A stretch of DNA of 64,000 bases from Actinotalea sp963783005 (GCA_963783005.1 CAWALY010000006.1:124001-188000), one strand, 5' to 3'. Positions 1-9,666 are shown, counted from the first letter of the stretch. Program-made: numbers and translations. Notes: generated by a model from the sequence alone, not told the origin.

Positions 1-1
1 C

Positions 2-1356
<1,355 letters not shown>

Positions 1357-1357
<1 letters not shown>

Positions 1358-1632
1358 TGGCCAACCTCGAGGTCGAGCTGGTCGCCGCCGACCGGACCGT
1401 CTGGTCCGGCGACGCGACCCTGGTGAGCGCGCCCGCCGCCGACGGTGACGTCGGCATCCTGGTGGGCCACGCCCCGCTGCTGGCCGTGCTGCGGCCCGGC
1501 ACGGTGCGGGTTCGCGGGCTGGACGGTGGGATCCTCGAGGCCCGGGTCGACGCCGGCTTCCTGTCGGTCGACAGCAACCAGGTGACCGTGGTGGTGGACT
1601 CCGCCGAGGTCCTCGGGGGGGCGACGAGGTAG
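1357..1632 (+). CDS. atpC: ATP synthase F1 subunit epsilon, short form
   Basis: Epsilon subunit of the F1 central stalk, linking gamma to the c-ring. The 91 residues cover the N-terminal beta-sandwich domain (signature VGILVGHAPLLAVLRPGTVRV near residues 31-50). The C-terminal two-helix domain, which inhibits ATP hydrolysis in the longer 130-140 residue versions, is absent. The start is GTG 1357, overlapping the atpD stop by one base. This is the last subunit gene of the operon; a DUF2550 gene follows three bases after the stop. Confidence 0.95.
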
Positions 1633-1635
1633 CGA

Positions 1636-2058
1636 GTGGTGGAACCGGGGCTGCTGCTGGTTCTGGGGGTGCTGCTCGTCGCCCTGGCACTGCTCTTCGG
1701 CATGATCTCGCGCCAGCGCCGGCTCACCCACCGGGTCGGCTCGTTCGGGTGCCGCTACGCGGCCGACCCGGAGACACCGCTGCTCGCGGTGCCGGGGGTC
1801 GCGGGGTACGGGACCGGGCGCCTGGACTGGTGGCGGCTCGTCTCGCTGTCCGCGCGGCCGGCTCGCAGCTGGTCGCGCGACCGGCTCAAGGTCGCCGGCA
1901 GCGAGGCCCTCGGTGAGGTCGACGACCGCGGGCGGCCGCTGCTGGTGGTGCGGTGCCGTCACGAGGAGGAGGAGTTCGCCCTGACCATGACCACGCAGGC
2001 CTACGCCGGCCTGGTCTCCTGGCTCGAGGCCCGGCCCCGACGTGCCCGGGCGTTCTGA
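1636..2058 (+). CDS. DUF2550 family membrane-anchored protein
   Basis: A 140-residue protein of the actinobacterial DUF2550 family, function unknown. One hydrophobic segment at residues 4-23 is followed by a basic stretch (SRQRR), so a single N-terminal anchor with a cytoplasmic domain is likely. The soluble part ends in a WLEARPRRARAF tail. The GTG start at 1636 lies three bases after the atpC stop, and the stop codon directly abuts the nucS start at 2059. This fixed position behind atpC is typical of actinobacteria and supports the assignment. It has no catalytic motif that I recognise. Confidence 0.85.
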   Translation: MVEPGLLLVLGVLLVALALLFGMISRQRRLTHRVGSFGCRYAADPETPLLAVPGVAGYGTGRLDWWRLVSLSARPARSWSRDRLKVAGSEALGEVDDRGRPLLVVRCRHEEEEFALTMTTQAYAGLVSWLEARPRRARAF

Positions 2059-2754
2059 GTGCGGCTCGTCGTCGCGCGGTGCACCGCGCAGTACACCGGG
2101 CGGTTGTCGGCGCACCTGCCGCTTGCCACCCGCCTCCTGGTGGTCAAGGCCGACGGCAGTGTGCTGCTGCACTCCGACGGCGGCTCGTACAAGCCGCTGA
2201 ACTGGATGAGCCCGCCGTGCACCCTGACGGTTCTCGACCCGGACGGCGAGGCCGCCGGCCGCGGCGTCGACCAGGTCTGGGTCGTCCAGCACGCCAAGTC
2301 CGACGACCGTCTGGAGATCGAGCTCCACGAGGTCCTGCACGAGTCCGCCCACGACCTCGGTGTGGATCCCGGCCTGGTCAAGGACGGCGTCGAGGCCCAC
2401 CTGCAGGCTCTGCTCGCCGAGCAGATCCACCTGCTGGGGGCCGGGCACGTGCTCGTGCGGCGCGAGTACCCGACGGCGATCGGTCCGGTCGACCTCCTGG
2501 CCCGGCACCCGGAGGGCGGAACCGTCGCGGTGGAGATCAAGCGGCGCGGGGACATCGACGGCGTCGAGCAGCTCAGCCGCTACCTGGAGCTTCTGGGCCG
2601 CGACCCGCTGCTGGCCCCGGTCCGTGGGGTGTTCGCCGCGCAGGAGATCCGGCCGCAGGCCCGGGTGCTCGCCCACGACCGTGGCATCGCCTGCCTCGTG
2701 CTGGACTACGACGCGATGCGTGGCGTCGACGACGTGGAGTCGAGGCTGTTCTGA
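2059..2754 (+). CDS. nucS: Mismatch-specific endonuclease NucS (EndoMS)
   Basis: Endonuclease that cuts both strands at mismatched base pairs; in actinobacteria it replaces MutS/MutL mismatch repair. The 231 residues match the family length. The N-terminal DNA-binding/dimerisation part starts MRLVVARCTAQYTGRL. The C-terminal PD-(D/E)xK nuclease core shows Asp145 (GPVDLLA), Glu159 and Lys161 (VEIKRRG) and the QLSRYLE helix. The extreme C-terminus ends in ESRLF, resembling the beta-clamp binding tail known in the family. The gene starts with GTG directly after the DUF2550 stop, so it is probably co-transcribed with the ATP synthase operon. Confidence 0.93.
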   Translation: MRLVVARCTAQYTGRLSAHLPLATRLLVVKADGSVLLHSDGGSYKPLNWMSPPCTLTVLDPDGEAAGRGVDQVWVVQHAKSDDRLEIELHEVLHESAHDLGVDPGLVKDGVEAHLQALLAEQIHLLGAGHVLVRREYPTAIGPVDLLARHPEGGTVAVEIKRRGDIDGVEQLSRYLELLGRDPLLAPVRGVFAAQEIRPQARVLAHDRGIACLVLDYDAMRGVDDVESRLF

Positions 2755-2875
2755 GCGCACGCCCTCGCGGCGAGCGCACCGTGGCACGCCCGCGCCGCCC
2801 TGCGCGCGCTGCGTGGCGGTGGTGAGCGGGCCGGCACGTTCGTGCGCGGCGGTTCCCCCGGGCGCAGTGCGTCAG

Positions 2876-2881
2876 CACAAT
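2876..2881 (+). promoter_or_regulatory. -10 hexamer of a leaderless nagA promoter
   Basis: CACAAT lies six bases before the nagA ATG at 2888, so transcription should begin at or beside the start codon. No Shine-Dalgarno sequence is seen between them. No clear -35 was found. The same hexamer and spacing occur before the genes at 6317 and 30552. The rest of the gap 2755-2875 holds nothing else I recognise. Confidence 0.5.
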
Positions 2882-2887
2882 GGCCGC

Positions 2888-4099
2888 ATGGCAGAGTCGC
2901 CCGGTCCCTGGTCCCTGCGCGGCCGGGTGGTGACCCCGGACCGGGTGATCGACGGATACGTCGTGGTGGACGGTGAACGGATCGTCGAGGTCGTTCCCGG
3001 TGCGCCGGACGCGGCACGTGCCCAGGTCCACGCCGCGGACCTGGGCCTGGCGCAGCCGCTGACGATCCTGCCGGGGCTCGTGGACCTGCACTGCCACGGC
3101 GGCGGGGGAGCGGGCTTCCCGGACGCGACCGAGCCCGAGATCGCGATCACCGCAGCGACCGAGCACCTGCGTCACGGCACCACGTCCCTCGTGGCGTCCC
3201 TGGTCACCGACACGCCCGAGAACCTGCTGGCGCGGGTGGCCGTGCTCGCGCCCCTCGCTGAGGCCGGCCGGCTCGCCGGCATCCACGTCGAGGGCCCCTT
3301 CCTGTCGCCGGCCCGGTGCGGTGCGCAGGAGCCATCGCTGATGACCTCCGGTGACGTGGGCCTGGTGCGCGAGCTGGTGTCGGCAGCGAACGGCCAGGTC
3401 GCGGTCCTGACAGCCGCGCCGGAGGTCCAGGGCGTGCTCGGCGTGGGCGGGGTGTTCGAGGCGCTGGTCGCCGCCGGGATCGTGCCGTCGATCGGGCACA
3501 CCGACGCGACGGCCGAGGTGGTCGACCACGCCGTCGCCGAGGCACGTCGGCTGCTGGGCCACGGGGGCCGCTCGCCCCGCCCGCTCGCGGCGCACCTGTT
3601 CAACGGCATGCGCCCGCTGCACCACCGCGATCCCGGGCCGGTGGCCGCGCTCCTGGCGGCCGCCGGGCGCGGGGACGCGGTGGTCGAGCTCATCGCGGAC
3701 GGCGTGCACCTCGCGCCGGGGACGGTGCGCGCCGTGATGGAGCTCGTGGGGCCCGACGCCGTCGCCCTGGTCACCGACGCGATGGCGGGGGCCGGCATGC
3801 CGGACGGCTTCTACCGGCTGGGCCCGGCTCGGGTCCAGGTGACCGACGGCCTCGCGCGGTTGGTGCGTGGCGGTGCGATCGCGGGCGGGACGGCCCACCT
3901 GCTCGACGTGGTGCGCGCCACCGTGGCCGCCGGCGTGCCGCTGCGGGATGCGGTCCGGTCGGCCGCCACGACGCCGGCCGCCGTGCTGGGACGCCCGGAC
4001 ATCGGCGCGCTCGAGGGGGGCCGGCGCGCTGACCTGGTGGTCGTCGACGCCGAGCTGCGGCCGCTGCGGGTGATGCGGGCCGGGGCCTGGGTGGCCTGA
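2888..4099 (+). CDS. nagA: N-acetylglucosamine-6-phosphate deacetylase
   Basis: Hydrolyses N-acetylglucosamine 6-phosphate to glucosamine 6-phosphate and acetate, in amino-sugar catabolism and cell-wall recycling. The 403 residues form an amidohydrolase: the metal-binding HxH is in GLVDLHCHGGGG (His68, His70), followed by HVEGPFLSP, SIGHTDA, HLFNGM and the catalytic Asp in VTDAMAG. The ATG at 2888 is chosen because MAESPGPWSLRGRVVTPDRV begins the family's N-terminal beta-domain and a -10-like CACAAT lies six bases upstream. The open frame extends further 5' but without homology. It stands alone; no nagB neighbour is in the window. Confidence 0.93.
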   Translation: MAESPGPWSLRGRVVTPDRVIDGYVVVDGERIVEVVPGAPDAARAQVHAADLGLAQPLTILPGLVDLHCHGGGGAGFPDATEPEIAITAATEHLRHGTTSLVASLVTDTPENLLARVAVLAPLAEAGRLAGIHVEGPFLSPARCGAQEPSLMTSGDVGLVRELVSAANGQVAVLTAAPEVQGVLGVGGVFEALVAAGIVPSIGHTDATAEVVDHAVAEARRLLGHGGRSPRPLAAHLFNGMRPLHHRDPGPVAALLAAAGRGDAVVELIADGVHLAPGTVRAVMELVGPDAVALVTDAMAGAGMPDGFYRLGPARVQVTDGLARLVRGGAIAGGTAHLLDVVRATVAAGVPLRDAVRSAATTPAAVLGRPDIGALEGGRRADLVVVDAELRPLRVMRAGAWVA

Positions 4100-4112
4100 C
4101 CCCCGGTGGTCG

Positions 4113-4127
4113 CGCGCCTGCGGCGCG
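4113..4127. terminator. GC hairpin after nagA
   Basis: CGCGCC and GGCGCG form a 6-bp stem with loop TGC, 14 bases after the nagA stop. There is no T-run, so it is at best a weak or Rho-assisted terminator and may be chance in this GC-rich DNA. Confidence 0.25.
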
Positions 4128-4140
4128 GGTGCGGCGACGG

Positions 4141-4146
4141 CAGGAT
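4141..4146 (+). promoter_or_regulatory. -10 hexamer of a leaderless pdxH promoter
   Basis: CAGGAT lies six bases before the GTG at 4153. The same hexamer and spacing recur before the gene at 53755. No ribosome binding site is present, which fits a leaderless transcript. Confidence 0.45.
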
Positions 4147-4152
4147 GGCGGT

Positions 4153-4815
4153 GTGTCGAACCCTGACGGTGCCCGGTCCGCGGACCGCCTGGCCGCGCTG
4201 CGCCGCAGCTACCTGCTGGGCGGCCTGGACGAGCACGACGTGGACCCCGATCCGATCGTGCAGCTGCGCCGCTGGCTGGACGACGCCGAGCGCGCGGGCG
4301 TGGTCGAACCGAACGCCATGGTGCTCGCGACGGTGGACGCCGAGGGCGACCCCGCGGCGCGCACCGTCCTGCTCAAGGGCCTGGATGCTCGCGGCCTGAC
4401 GTTCTTCACCCAGCGCCGCTCGGCGAAGGGACGCCAGCTGGCCGCCCACCCGAGCGCCGCCGCGGTCTTCGTCTGGCACGACCTGGACCGCCAGGTGGCG
4501 GTCCGCGGACCGGTCGCCGAAGTGGCGCCCGTCGAGGCCGCCGCGTACTTCCGGGCTCGTCCGAGGGGACACCAGCTGGCGGCGTGGGCCAGCGAGCAGT
4601 CCAGCCCGGTGGCCGACCGGGCAGCCCTCGAGAGCGGGTACGCCCGGGCCGAGGCACGGTTCCCAGGCGACGTCCCGGTGCCCGACCACTGGGCCGGGTA
4701 CCGTCTCGCCCCGCGGAGCGTCGAGCTCTGGCAGGGCCGGGCGGACCGGCTGCACGACCGGCTGCGCTACCGCCTCGACGGTGGTCGCTGGACGCTTGTA
4801 CGCCTCCAGCCCTGA
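4153..4815 (+). CDS. pdxH: Pyridoxamine 5'-phosphate oxidase
   Basis: FMN-dependent oxidase that converts pyridoxine or pyridoxamine 5'-phosphate to pyridoxal 5'-phosphate. The protein of about 220 residues shows the family blocks in order: PNAMVLATVD, RTVLLKGLD and FFTQRRSAKGRQL (FMN contacts), VRGPVAEV, YFRARPRGHQLAAWAS and the C-terminal signature WQGRADRLHDRLRY. The GTG at 4153 is preferred over the upstream ATG 4129 because the extra residues are not conserved and a -10-like hexamer sits six bases upstream of it. PLP made here would serve the cysteine desulfurase and the two IlvE proteins further along. Confidence 0.93.
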   Translation: MSNPDGARSADRLAALRRSYLLGGLDEHDVDPDPIVQLRRWLDDAERAGVVEPNAMVLATVDAEGDPAARTVLLKGLDARGLTFFTQRRSAKGRQLAAHPSAAAVFVWHDLDRQVAVRGPVAEVAPVEAAAYFRARPRGHQLAAWASEQSSPVADRAALESGYARAEARFPGDVPVPDHWAGYRLAPRSVELWQGRADRLHDRLRYRLDGGRWTLVRLQP

Positions 4816-4821
4816 CGGCCG

Positions 4822-4859
4822 TACGCTGGTCGCCGTTGCCCGGGACGCGATCGTGGAGG
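4822..4859 (+). promoter_or_regulatory. -10 and ribosome binding site of the beta-glucosidase gene
   Basis: TACGCT (4822-4827) fits an actinobacterial -10 (TANNNT). It is followed by a leader of about 30 bases and a strong GGAGG at 4855-4859, seven bases before the ATG at 4867. Unlike many neighbours, this gene has a conventional leader. No convincing -35 was seen. Confidence 0.45.
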
Positions 4860-4866
4860 TGTACGG

Positions 4867-6282
4867 ATGAGCAGGTCGTTCGACAGCGACTTCCTGTGGG
4901 GTGCGGCGACCGCGTCCTACCAGATCGAGGGCGCTGCCGACGAGGACGGTCGCGGTCCGTCGATCTGGGACACGTTCTCCGCGACGCCGGGCAAGGTGGC
5001 CGACGGGCACACCGGTGCGGTCGCGGCCGACCACTACCACGCGATGCCCGCCGACGTGGCGATGATGCGCGAGCTCGGTCTGGGGGCGTACCGGTTCTCG
5101 CTGGCCTGGCCGCGCATCCAGCCCGCCGGGTCAGGTCCTGTCGAGCGCCGAGGTCTGGACTTCTACTCGCGGCTCGTCGACGAGCTGCTCGCGGCCGGCA
5201 TCGAGCCGGTCGTCACCATGTACCACTGGGACCTGCCCCAGCCGCTGGAGGACGCCGGCGGCTGGCCGGCGCGCGAGACGGCCGAGCGGTTCGGGGACTA
5301 CGCGGCCGTCGTGGTCGACGCGCTGGGCGACCGGGTGCGCCGGTGGACGACGCTGAACGAGCCGTGGTGCTCGGCGTTCCTGGGCTACGCCTCCGGTGTG
5401 CACGCCCCGGGCCGCACCGACCCGTCCGCCGCGCTCGCGGCGGTGCACCACCTCAACCTCGGCCACGGCCTTGCCGGGCAGGCCGTCCGGGCCGCTCTGG
5501 GCGACCGGGGGCTGCTGTCGCTCACCCTCAACCTTCACGTCGTACGGCCGGACAGCGACGAGCCCGAGGACCTGGACGCCGTGCGCCGGATCGATGCGGT
5601 GGCCAACCGGTCCTTCCTGGCGCCCGTCCTTGAGGGGCGCTACCCCGAGGACCTGCTGGTGGACACCGCCGCGGTCTCGGACTGGGCGTTCGTGCGGGAC
5701 GGCGACCTGGACGTCACGCACACCGGGCTGGACGTGCTCGGCGTCAACTACTACTCGACGCAGCGGGTGCGGCACGTGGCTCCCGGTGCCCCGCGCTCGA
5801 TGGCCGACGGACATGGCGCGTCGGCGCACTCCCCGTGGGTGGGTGCCGACGACGTCGAGTTCCTCCCGATGCCTGGGCCGCACACCGCCATGGGCTGGAA
5901 CATCGACCCGACGGGCATGACGGAGCTGCTGAGCGGGCTGTCGCGGCGGTACCCCGGACTGCCGTTGATGATCACCGAGAACGGCGCGGCGTTCGAGGAC
6001 GAGGTGAGCGCCGACGGGGCCGTGCACGACCCCCGACGCGTCGCCTACCTCCACGACCACGTCGAGGCCGTGGGACTGGCCATGGACGCCGGCGCCGAGG
6101 TGCGCGGTTACATGGTCTGGTCGCTGCTGGACAACTTCGAGTGGGCCTACGGCTACCACAAGCGGTTCGGGGTCGTGCGGGTCGACTACGACACGCAGGA
6201 GAGGATCTGGAAGGACTCCGCGTTCTGGTACCGCGACCTCGTCCGCACCGGTCGGCTCCCGGTCGCGCCGGCGCAGACCTGA
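4867..6282 (+). CDS. Beta-glucosidase, glycoside hydrolase family 1
   Basis: Retaining beta-glycosidase of GH1, cleaving terminal glucose from cellobiose and other beta-glucosides; no signal peptide, so it acts in the cytoplasm. The 471 residues are a full-length (beta/alpha)8 barrel. The GH1 N-terminal signature FLWGAATASYQIEGA is at residues 9-23. The acid/base Glu165 is in TLNEPW, and the nucleophile Glu371 is in ITENGA. The aglycone/glucose-site motif WSLLDNFEW follows. The ATG at 4867 has GGAGG seven bases upstream. A beta-glucosidase fits a cellulose-using host. The exact substrate cannot be read from sequence, and no transporter lies beside it. Confidence 0.93.
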   Translation: MSRSFDSDFLWGAATASYQIEGAADEDGRGPSIWDTFSATPGKVADGHTGAVAADHYHAMPADVAMMRELGLGAYRFSLAWPRIQPAGSGPVERRGLDFYSRLVDELLAAGIEPVVTMYHWDLPQPLEDAGGWPARETAERFGDYAAVVVDALGDRVRRWTTLNEPWCSAFLGYASGVHAPGRTDPSAALAAVHHLNLGHGLAGQAVRAALGDRGLLSLTLNLHVVRPDSDEPEDLDAVRRIDAVANRSFLAPVLEGRYPEDLLVDTAAVSDWAFVRDGDLDVTHTGLDVLGVNYYSTQRVRHVAPGAPRSMADGHGASAHSPWVGADDVEFLPMPGPHTAMGWNIDPTGMTELLSGLSRRYPGLPLMITENGAAFEDEVSADGAVHDPRRVAYLHDHVEAVGLAMDAGAEVRGYMVWSLLDNFEWAYGYHKRFGVVRVDYDTQERIWKDSAFWYRDLVRTGRLPVAPAQT

Positions 6283-6304
6283 CGGCCGGGTCCGCGGCCG
6301 CGGG

Positions 6305-6310
6305 CACAAT
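6305..6310 (+). promoter_or_regulatory. -10 hexamer of a leaderless promoter
   Basis: CACAAT lies six bases before the ATG at 6317, with no Shine-Dalgarno between. The arrangement is the same as upstream of nagA. Confidence 0.5.
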
Positions 6311-6316
6311 GGGACC

Positions 6317-6610
6317 ATGGCCCGCCGATCGTCGAAACGGCCCTGGGGAGCCGCGCACCCCGAGCTGGACGTCGAGCGGGCTCGCGGGGGCACGCGGTCC
6401 GAGCAGGGGCCGGACGGCACGTGGACGGTGCGCTCGGTGACCTCGCCGGACAAGACCTACCTGTGCCCGGGGTGCCAGCAGGAGATCGTGCCCGGCACGC
6501 CGCACGTGGTGGCGTGGCAGTCCGACGCGCTGCTGGGCGCCGACGCCGCGCTCGAGCTTCGCCGCCACTGGCACCGCTCGTGCTGGAGCCGCCGGGGCTC
6601 GCGCCGGTGA
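6317..6610 (+). CDS. Small zinc-ribbon-like protein, conserved in actinobacteria
   Basis: A 97-residue basic protein of unknown function. Residues 51-60 contain CPGCQQEIVPG, and the C-terminus has H..H..C (RRHWHRSCW), giving a likely CxxC...HxxC metal site. Relatives are often labelled 'ATP/GTP-binding protein', but no nucleotide-binding motif is visible here, so that name is not supported. Its TGA overlaps the GTG start of the HAD gene by four bases, so the two are translationally coupled. Confidence 0.7.
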   Translation: MARRSSKRPWGAAHPELDVERARGGTRSEQGPDGTWTVRSVTSPDKTYLCPGCQQEIVPGTPHVVAWQSDALLGADAALELRRHWHRSCWSRRGSRR

Positions 6611-7392
6611 GCCCCGCGCTGCCGCGCCTGATCGCGACCGACCTGGACGGCACGTTGCTGCGGCCGGACGGGACGATCTCGGCGCACACCTCCGCCGTGC
6701 TCGCGGCGGTGCGGGAGCTCGGCGTCGAGGTGCTGGTGGTCACTGCGCGCCCGCCGCGCTGGCTGGCCCCGGTGGCCGGCCTGGGCCATGCGACCGCGAT
6801 CTGCCTCAACGGGGCGGTCGTGGTCGACCTGGCGACGTCGCGCGCGATCGAACGACACCTGATGGGCCCGCGGCTGACCCGCGCGGTCGTGGAGGACCTG
6901 CGGCGGGCGCTGCCGGGCCCGGTGTTCGCCGTCGAGACACCCGAGGGCATGCTGGCCGAGCGCGGCTTCGAGGGCTGGCAGACGGACGCCTCCCGCGCGG
7001 AGCGGATCGAGGACGTGGCGGTCGCGGGAGCGGGCAAGCTGCTGGTGCGATGCGCGGGCGTCGACGACGACGCCTTCGGGGCGCTGGTGCGTGAGGTGGT
7101 GGCCGGTCGGGGCCAGGTCCACGACTCGGGGGCCGTCGGGCTGGCAGAGATCGCGGCGCCGGGCGTGACGAAGGCCTCGACCCTGGCGCGCTGGGCGGCC
7201 CAGCGTGGCATCCGGGCCGAGGAGGTGTGGGCGTTCGGGGACATGCCCAACGACCTGGAGATGCTCGCCTGGGCCGGTCACGGGGTGGCTGTGGCGAATG
7301 CGCACCCCAGGGTGCTCGCTGCGGCGGACGAGGTCTGCCGGGCCCACGACGACGACGGCGTGGCCCGGTGCCTCGAGACCCTGCTGTCCTGA
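6607..7392 (+). CDS. HAD-superfamily (Cof-like) phosphatase
   Basis: A 261-residue HAD hydrolase of the Cof type, which dephosphorylates sugar phosphates or other small phosphoesters in the cytoplasm. Motif I is IATDLDGTLL near residues 9-18, with the nucleophile and second Asp. Motif IV is GDMPNDLEML near the C-terminus, and a conserved Lys (GVTKAST) lies before it. A cap domain sits between motifs I and IV. The GTG start at 6607 overlaps the upstream stop (GTGA) and lies 11 codons before motif I. The substrate cannot be inferred from the neighbourhood. Confidence 0.85.
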   Translation: MSPALPRLIATDLDGTLLRPDGTISAHTSAVLAAVRELGVEVLVVTARPPRWLAPVAGLGHATAICLNGAVVVDLATSRAIERHLMGPRLTRAVVEDLRRALPGPVFAVETPEGMLAERGFEGWQTDASRAERIEDVAVAGAGKLLVRCAGVDDDAFGALVREVVAGRGQVHDSGAVGLAEIAAPGVTKASTLARWAAQRGIRAEEVWAFGDMPNDLEMLAWAGHGVAVANAHPRVLAAADEVCRAHDDDGVARCLETLLS

Positions 7393-7404
7393 CGTCGGGT
7401 CAGG
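7388..7404. terminator. Shared hairpin over two converging stop codons
   Basis: CCTGAC-GTCGG-GTCAGG gives a 6-bp stem and 5-base loop. Its arms contain the TGA of the HAD gene and, on the other strand, the TGA of the PAS gene. It could act in both directions. There is no T-run, so confidence is modest. Confidence 0.35.
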
Positions 7405-8761
7405 TGGCGTGCACCGCCGCCTCGCGCGCCGCGACCACGGCGCTCACCGCGCGGGAGAGAGGCTCGGCGTCCAGGCGCCGGGCGCTGGTCACGCATCGCC
7501 GGGCGAGCTCGTGCACCTGCCCGATGAGCGTCAGCCCGGCGTTGAGCTGCCCGTCGATCGGGCCGGTGTACGGGTCGAGCTGCCGCGACAACCCGTAGCG
7601 CGGGATCAGCAGGCGCCAGGTCGCCAGGTGCCGCTGGAACTCGAGCATCTTCTCCCGCACCTCGGTCAGGGCGTCCGCCACGTCGTCGAGGACGGCGCGG
7701 GTCATCGCCGTCTCCTGGGTGACGGTGGTGACCGTCTCCTCGAGCGCGCGGCACAGCTGCTGGACGTAGACCGGCGCGCGCTCGGGCGCCTCGCCGGCCG
7801 CCATCTCACGGGCGAACTCGGCGAGCGTCTCGTCGTGCAGGCGGGCGAGGGCGTTGTTCAGCTGGAGCACCGAGATGCCCAGGCGGGCTCGGGCCAGGAG
7901 CCTGGCCAGCTCGTCGAACGCCCCCCGCAACCATCCGCTGGTCTCGACGAGCGGACGGGCGACCTTCGCCAGGACGGGCTGGGTCTCGTGGACCTCCTGC
8001 GAGGCCGTGGTGGCGGACGTCACGGCGCTGTCGAGCTGCCTGACGGAGCCGACCGACCGCGCCGACGCCTCGGCCAGCGCGGCGGAGAGCGTCTCGAGCT
8101 CGCCGAGCGCGGCCTCCTGGGTGTCCAGCGCGCGGTCGACGGAGATCGCGGCGTCGACGAGGCCACGCGTGACCCCGTCGAGCGGGTCCCGCGGGTCGGG
8201 AGCGGTCCAGGAGGTCGTCGCGCGGCGCGCCGCGACCTCGGCGGGCACCGCGTGGCGGATGAACTCCGAGTAGTCCGCGAACCCGAGGCCGGCGACCGCC
8301 TCGTGGATCGCCTCCGCGCCGGAGCGCGCCGCCTGCGCGCGGGTGGCCCCCTCGCGTCGCGCCTCGAGCTCGGCGGGGCGCACCTGGTCGTAGAGCGCGG
8401 CAGCGGTGCGGAACGTGTCGGTGACGCACGGCCGCTGCCGTACCGACAAGAAGCCGTCGCCGAGCGGCGTGATCGTGGCGAAGACCCAGTAGGTCGCCCC
8501 GTCCGCGGCCAGGTTCGCGACGTAGCCCGCCATCGGCCGCCCGGAGAGCAGCAGGTCCCACATGATGTGGAACACCCCGCCGGGCATGGCGGGATGCCGG
8601 ATGATGTTGTGCGGTGCCCCGAGCAGCTCGTCCATCGAGTACCGCGCGTAGTGGCAGAAGACCGTGTTCGAGCCGTCGATGACGCCCTTGCGGTCCGTGG
8701 TCGAGAAGAAGAGGTCCTCGAACGCGACGTCGCGCTCGACGGAACCGGCCTGCGCCGTCAT
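7400..8761 (-). CDS. PAS-domain sensor with a long helical C-terminus
   Basis: A 453-residue soluble protein. Residues 20-115 resemble the PAS domain of energy-taxis sensors (Aer type): DRKGVIDGSNTVFCHYARYS, then LLGAPHNIIRHPAMP and ATYWVFATITPL. The remainder is predicted to be almost all helix and rich in Ala, Glu, Thr and Leu, like a chemoreceptor. However, I cannot find the conserved hairpin of the methyl-accepting domain, and there is no membrane segment, kinase or GGDEF domain. The ATG at 8761 has GAGAGG six bases upstream. It may sense redox or oxygen through a bound cofactor. Partners are unknown and no che genes are in the window. Confidence 0.75.
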   Translation of the reverse strand: MTAQAGSVERDVAFEDLFFSTTDRKGVIDGSNTVFCHYARYSMDELLGAPHNIIRHPAMPGGVFHIMWDLLLSGRPMAGYVANLAADGATYWVFATITPLGDGFLSVRQRPCVTDTFRTAAALYDQVRPAELEARREGATRAQAARSGAEAIHEAVAGLGFADYSEFIRHAVPAEVAARRATTSWTAPDPRDPLDGVTRGLVDAAISVDRALDTQEAALGELETLSAALAEASARSVGSVRQLDSAVTSATTASQEVHETQPVLAKVARPLVETSGWLRGAFDELARLLARARLGISVLQLNNALARLHDETLAEFAREMAAGEAPERAPVYVQQLCRALEETVTTVTQETAMTRAVLDDVADALTEVREKMLEFQRHLATWRLLIPRYGLSRQLDPYTGPIDGQLNAGLTLIGQVHELARRCVTSARRLDAEPLSRAVSAVVAAREAAVHAT

Positions 8762-8849
8762 CGGATGCCTCTCGCCGTGGGGGGTGGCGCCCGCGCCGCG
8801 CGGGTGGTCCGTCGCGGCTAGCCGTGATCGTGGGTCCGAGATCCCCGAC

Positions 8850-8855
8850 TAGGCT
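8850..8855 (+). promoter_or_regulatory. -10 hexamer of a leaderless promoter
   Basis: TAGGCT (TANNNT) lies seven bases before the ATG at 8863. No ribosome binding site is present. The divergent PAS gene on the other side has a normal Shine-Dalgarno. Confidence 0.5.
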
Positions 8856-8862
8856 CAACTCG

Positions 8863-9666
8863 ATGGCGAACTCACCCGTTCCGATCCGCGCGCTGTCCGT
8901 GCTGCCCGCCCGCCGCACCGACATCGAGCTCCACACCGCCGACGGGCTGCGGCTCGTGGGCGAGCTCGCACTGCCCGCGGACCGACCGCCGGTCGCCACC
9001 CTCGTCACGCTCCACCCGCTTCCCACCCACGGCGGGTTCATGGACTCCCACGTGCTGCGCAAGGCCGCCTGGCGCCTGCCGGCACTGGCCGACCTCGCGG
9101 TGCTGCGGTTCAACACCCGGGGGACGTCCTCGCCCCGGGGACGCAGTGACGGCGCGTTCGACGGCGGCCGCGCCGAGCGGTACGACGTCGCGGCCGCGAT
9201 CGAGTACGCCGAGTTCCACGACCTGCCGGCGCCCTGGCTGCTCGGCTGGTCGTTCGGCACGGAGCTGGCTCTCATGCACGGTGCGGACCCCGCGGTGCAG
9301 GGCGCCATCCTGCTCTCCCCGCCGCTGGCCCGGGCCACGGACGCGGACCTGGACCGCTGGGACGCGTTCGGCCGGCCGCTGGTTGCCCTGGTTCCGGAGC
9401 TCGACACCTACCTGCGGCCGGACGAGGCGCGCCGGCGCTTCGCCCGGGTCCGCCAGGCCGAGGTGATCGGGGTGGACGGTGCCAAGCACCTCTGGGTCGG
9501 CGAGCCCGCCGTGCGCCGGGTGCTCGACGAGGTCGTCGCCCACGTGCTGCCGGGCCACGGGCCGCTGCCGACCACCTGGGACGGTCCGATGACCACCGCG
9601 GCGCGGCCCGCCGCCACGTCCGAGGAGGGCGCCCGGGCCGGGGCGCCGGAGAGCGAGGACGGATGA
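8863..9666 (+). CDS. Alpha/beta-fold hydrolase
   Basis: A 267-residue alpha/beta hydrolase. The oxyanion region HPLPTHGG is near residues 47-54, the nucleophile elbow GWSFG is near 127-131, and the likely catalytic His is in AKHLWVG. The C-terminal 40 residues are low-complexity Ala/Glu/Gly. The ATG at 8863 is preferred to the upstream start at 8824 because the conserved part begins just after it and a -10-like hexamer is correctly spaced. Its stop overlaps the next hydrolase gene by four bases (ATGA). The two adjacent hydrolases differ in sequence and are not a recent duplication. The substrate is unknown. Confidence 0.8.
   Translation: MANSPVPIRALSVLPARRTDIELHTADGLRLVGELALPADRPPVATLVTLHPLPTHGGFMDSHVLRKAAWRLPALADLAVLRFNTRGTSSPRGRSDGAFDGGRAERYDVAAAIEYAEFHDLPAPWLLGWSFGTELALMHGADPAVQGAILLSPPLARATDADLDRWDAFGRPLVALVPELDTYLRPDEARRRFARVRQAEVIGVDGAKHLWVGEPAVRRVLDEVVAHVLPGHGPLPTTWDGPMTTAARPAATSEEGARAGAPESEDG

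Noticed and set aside
6317..6610. ATP/GTP-binding protein
   Set aside because: This common label is not supported: no Walker A or other nucleotide-binding motif is present; only cysteine/histidine metal-site candidates are seen.
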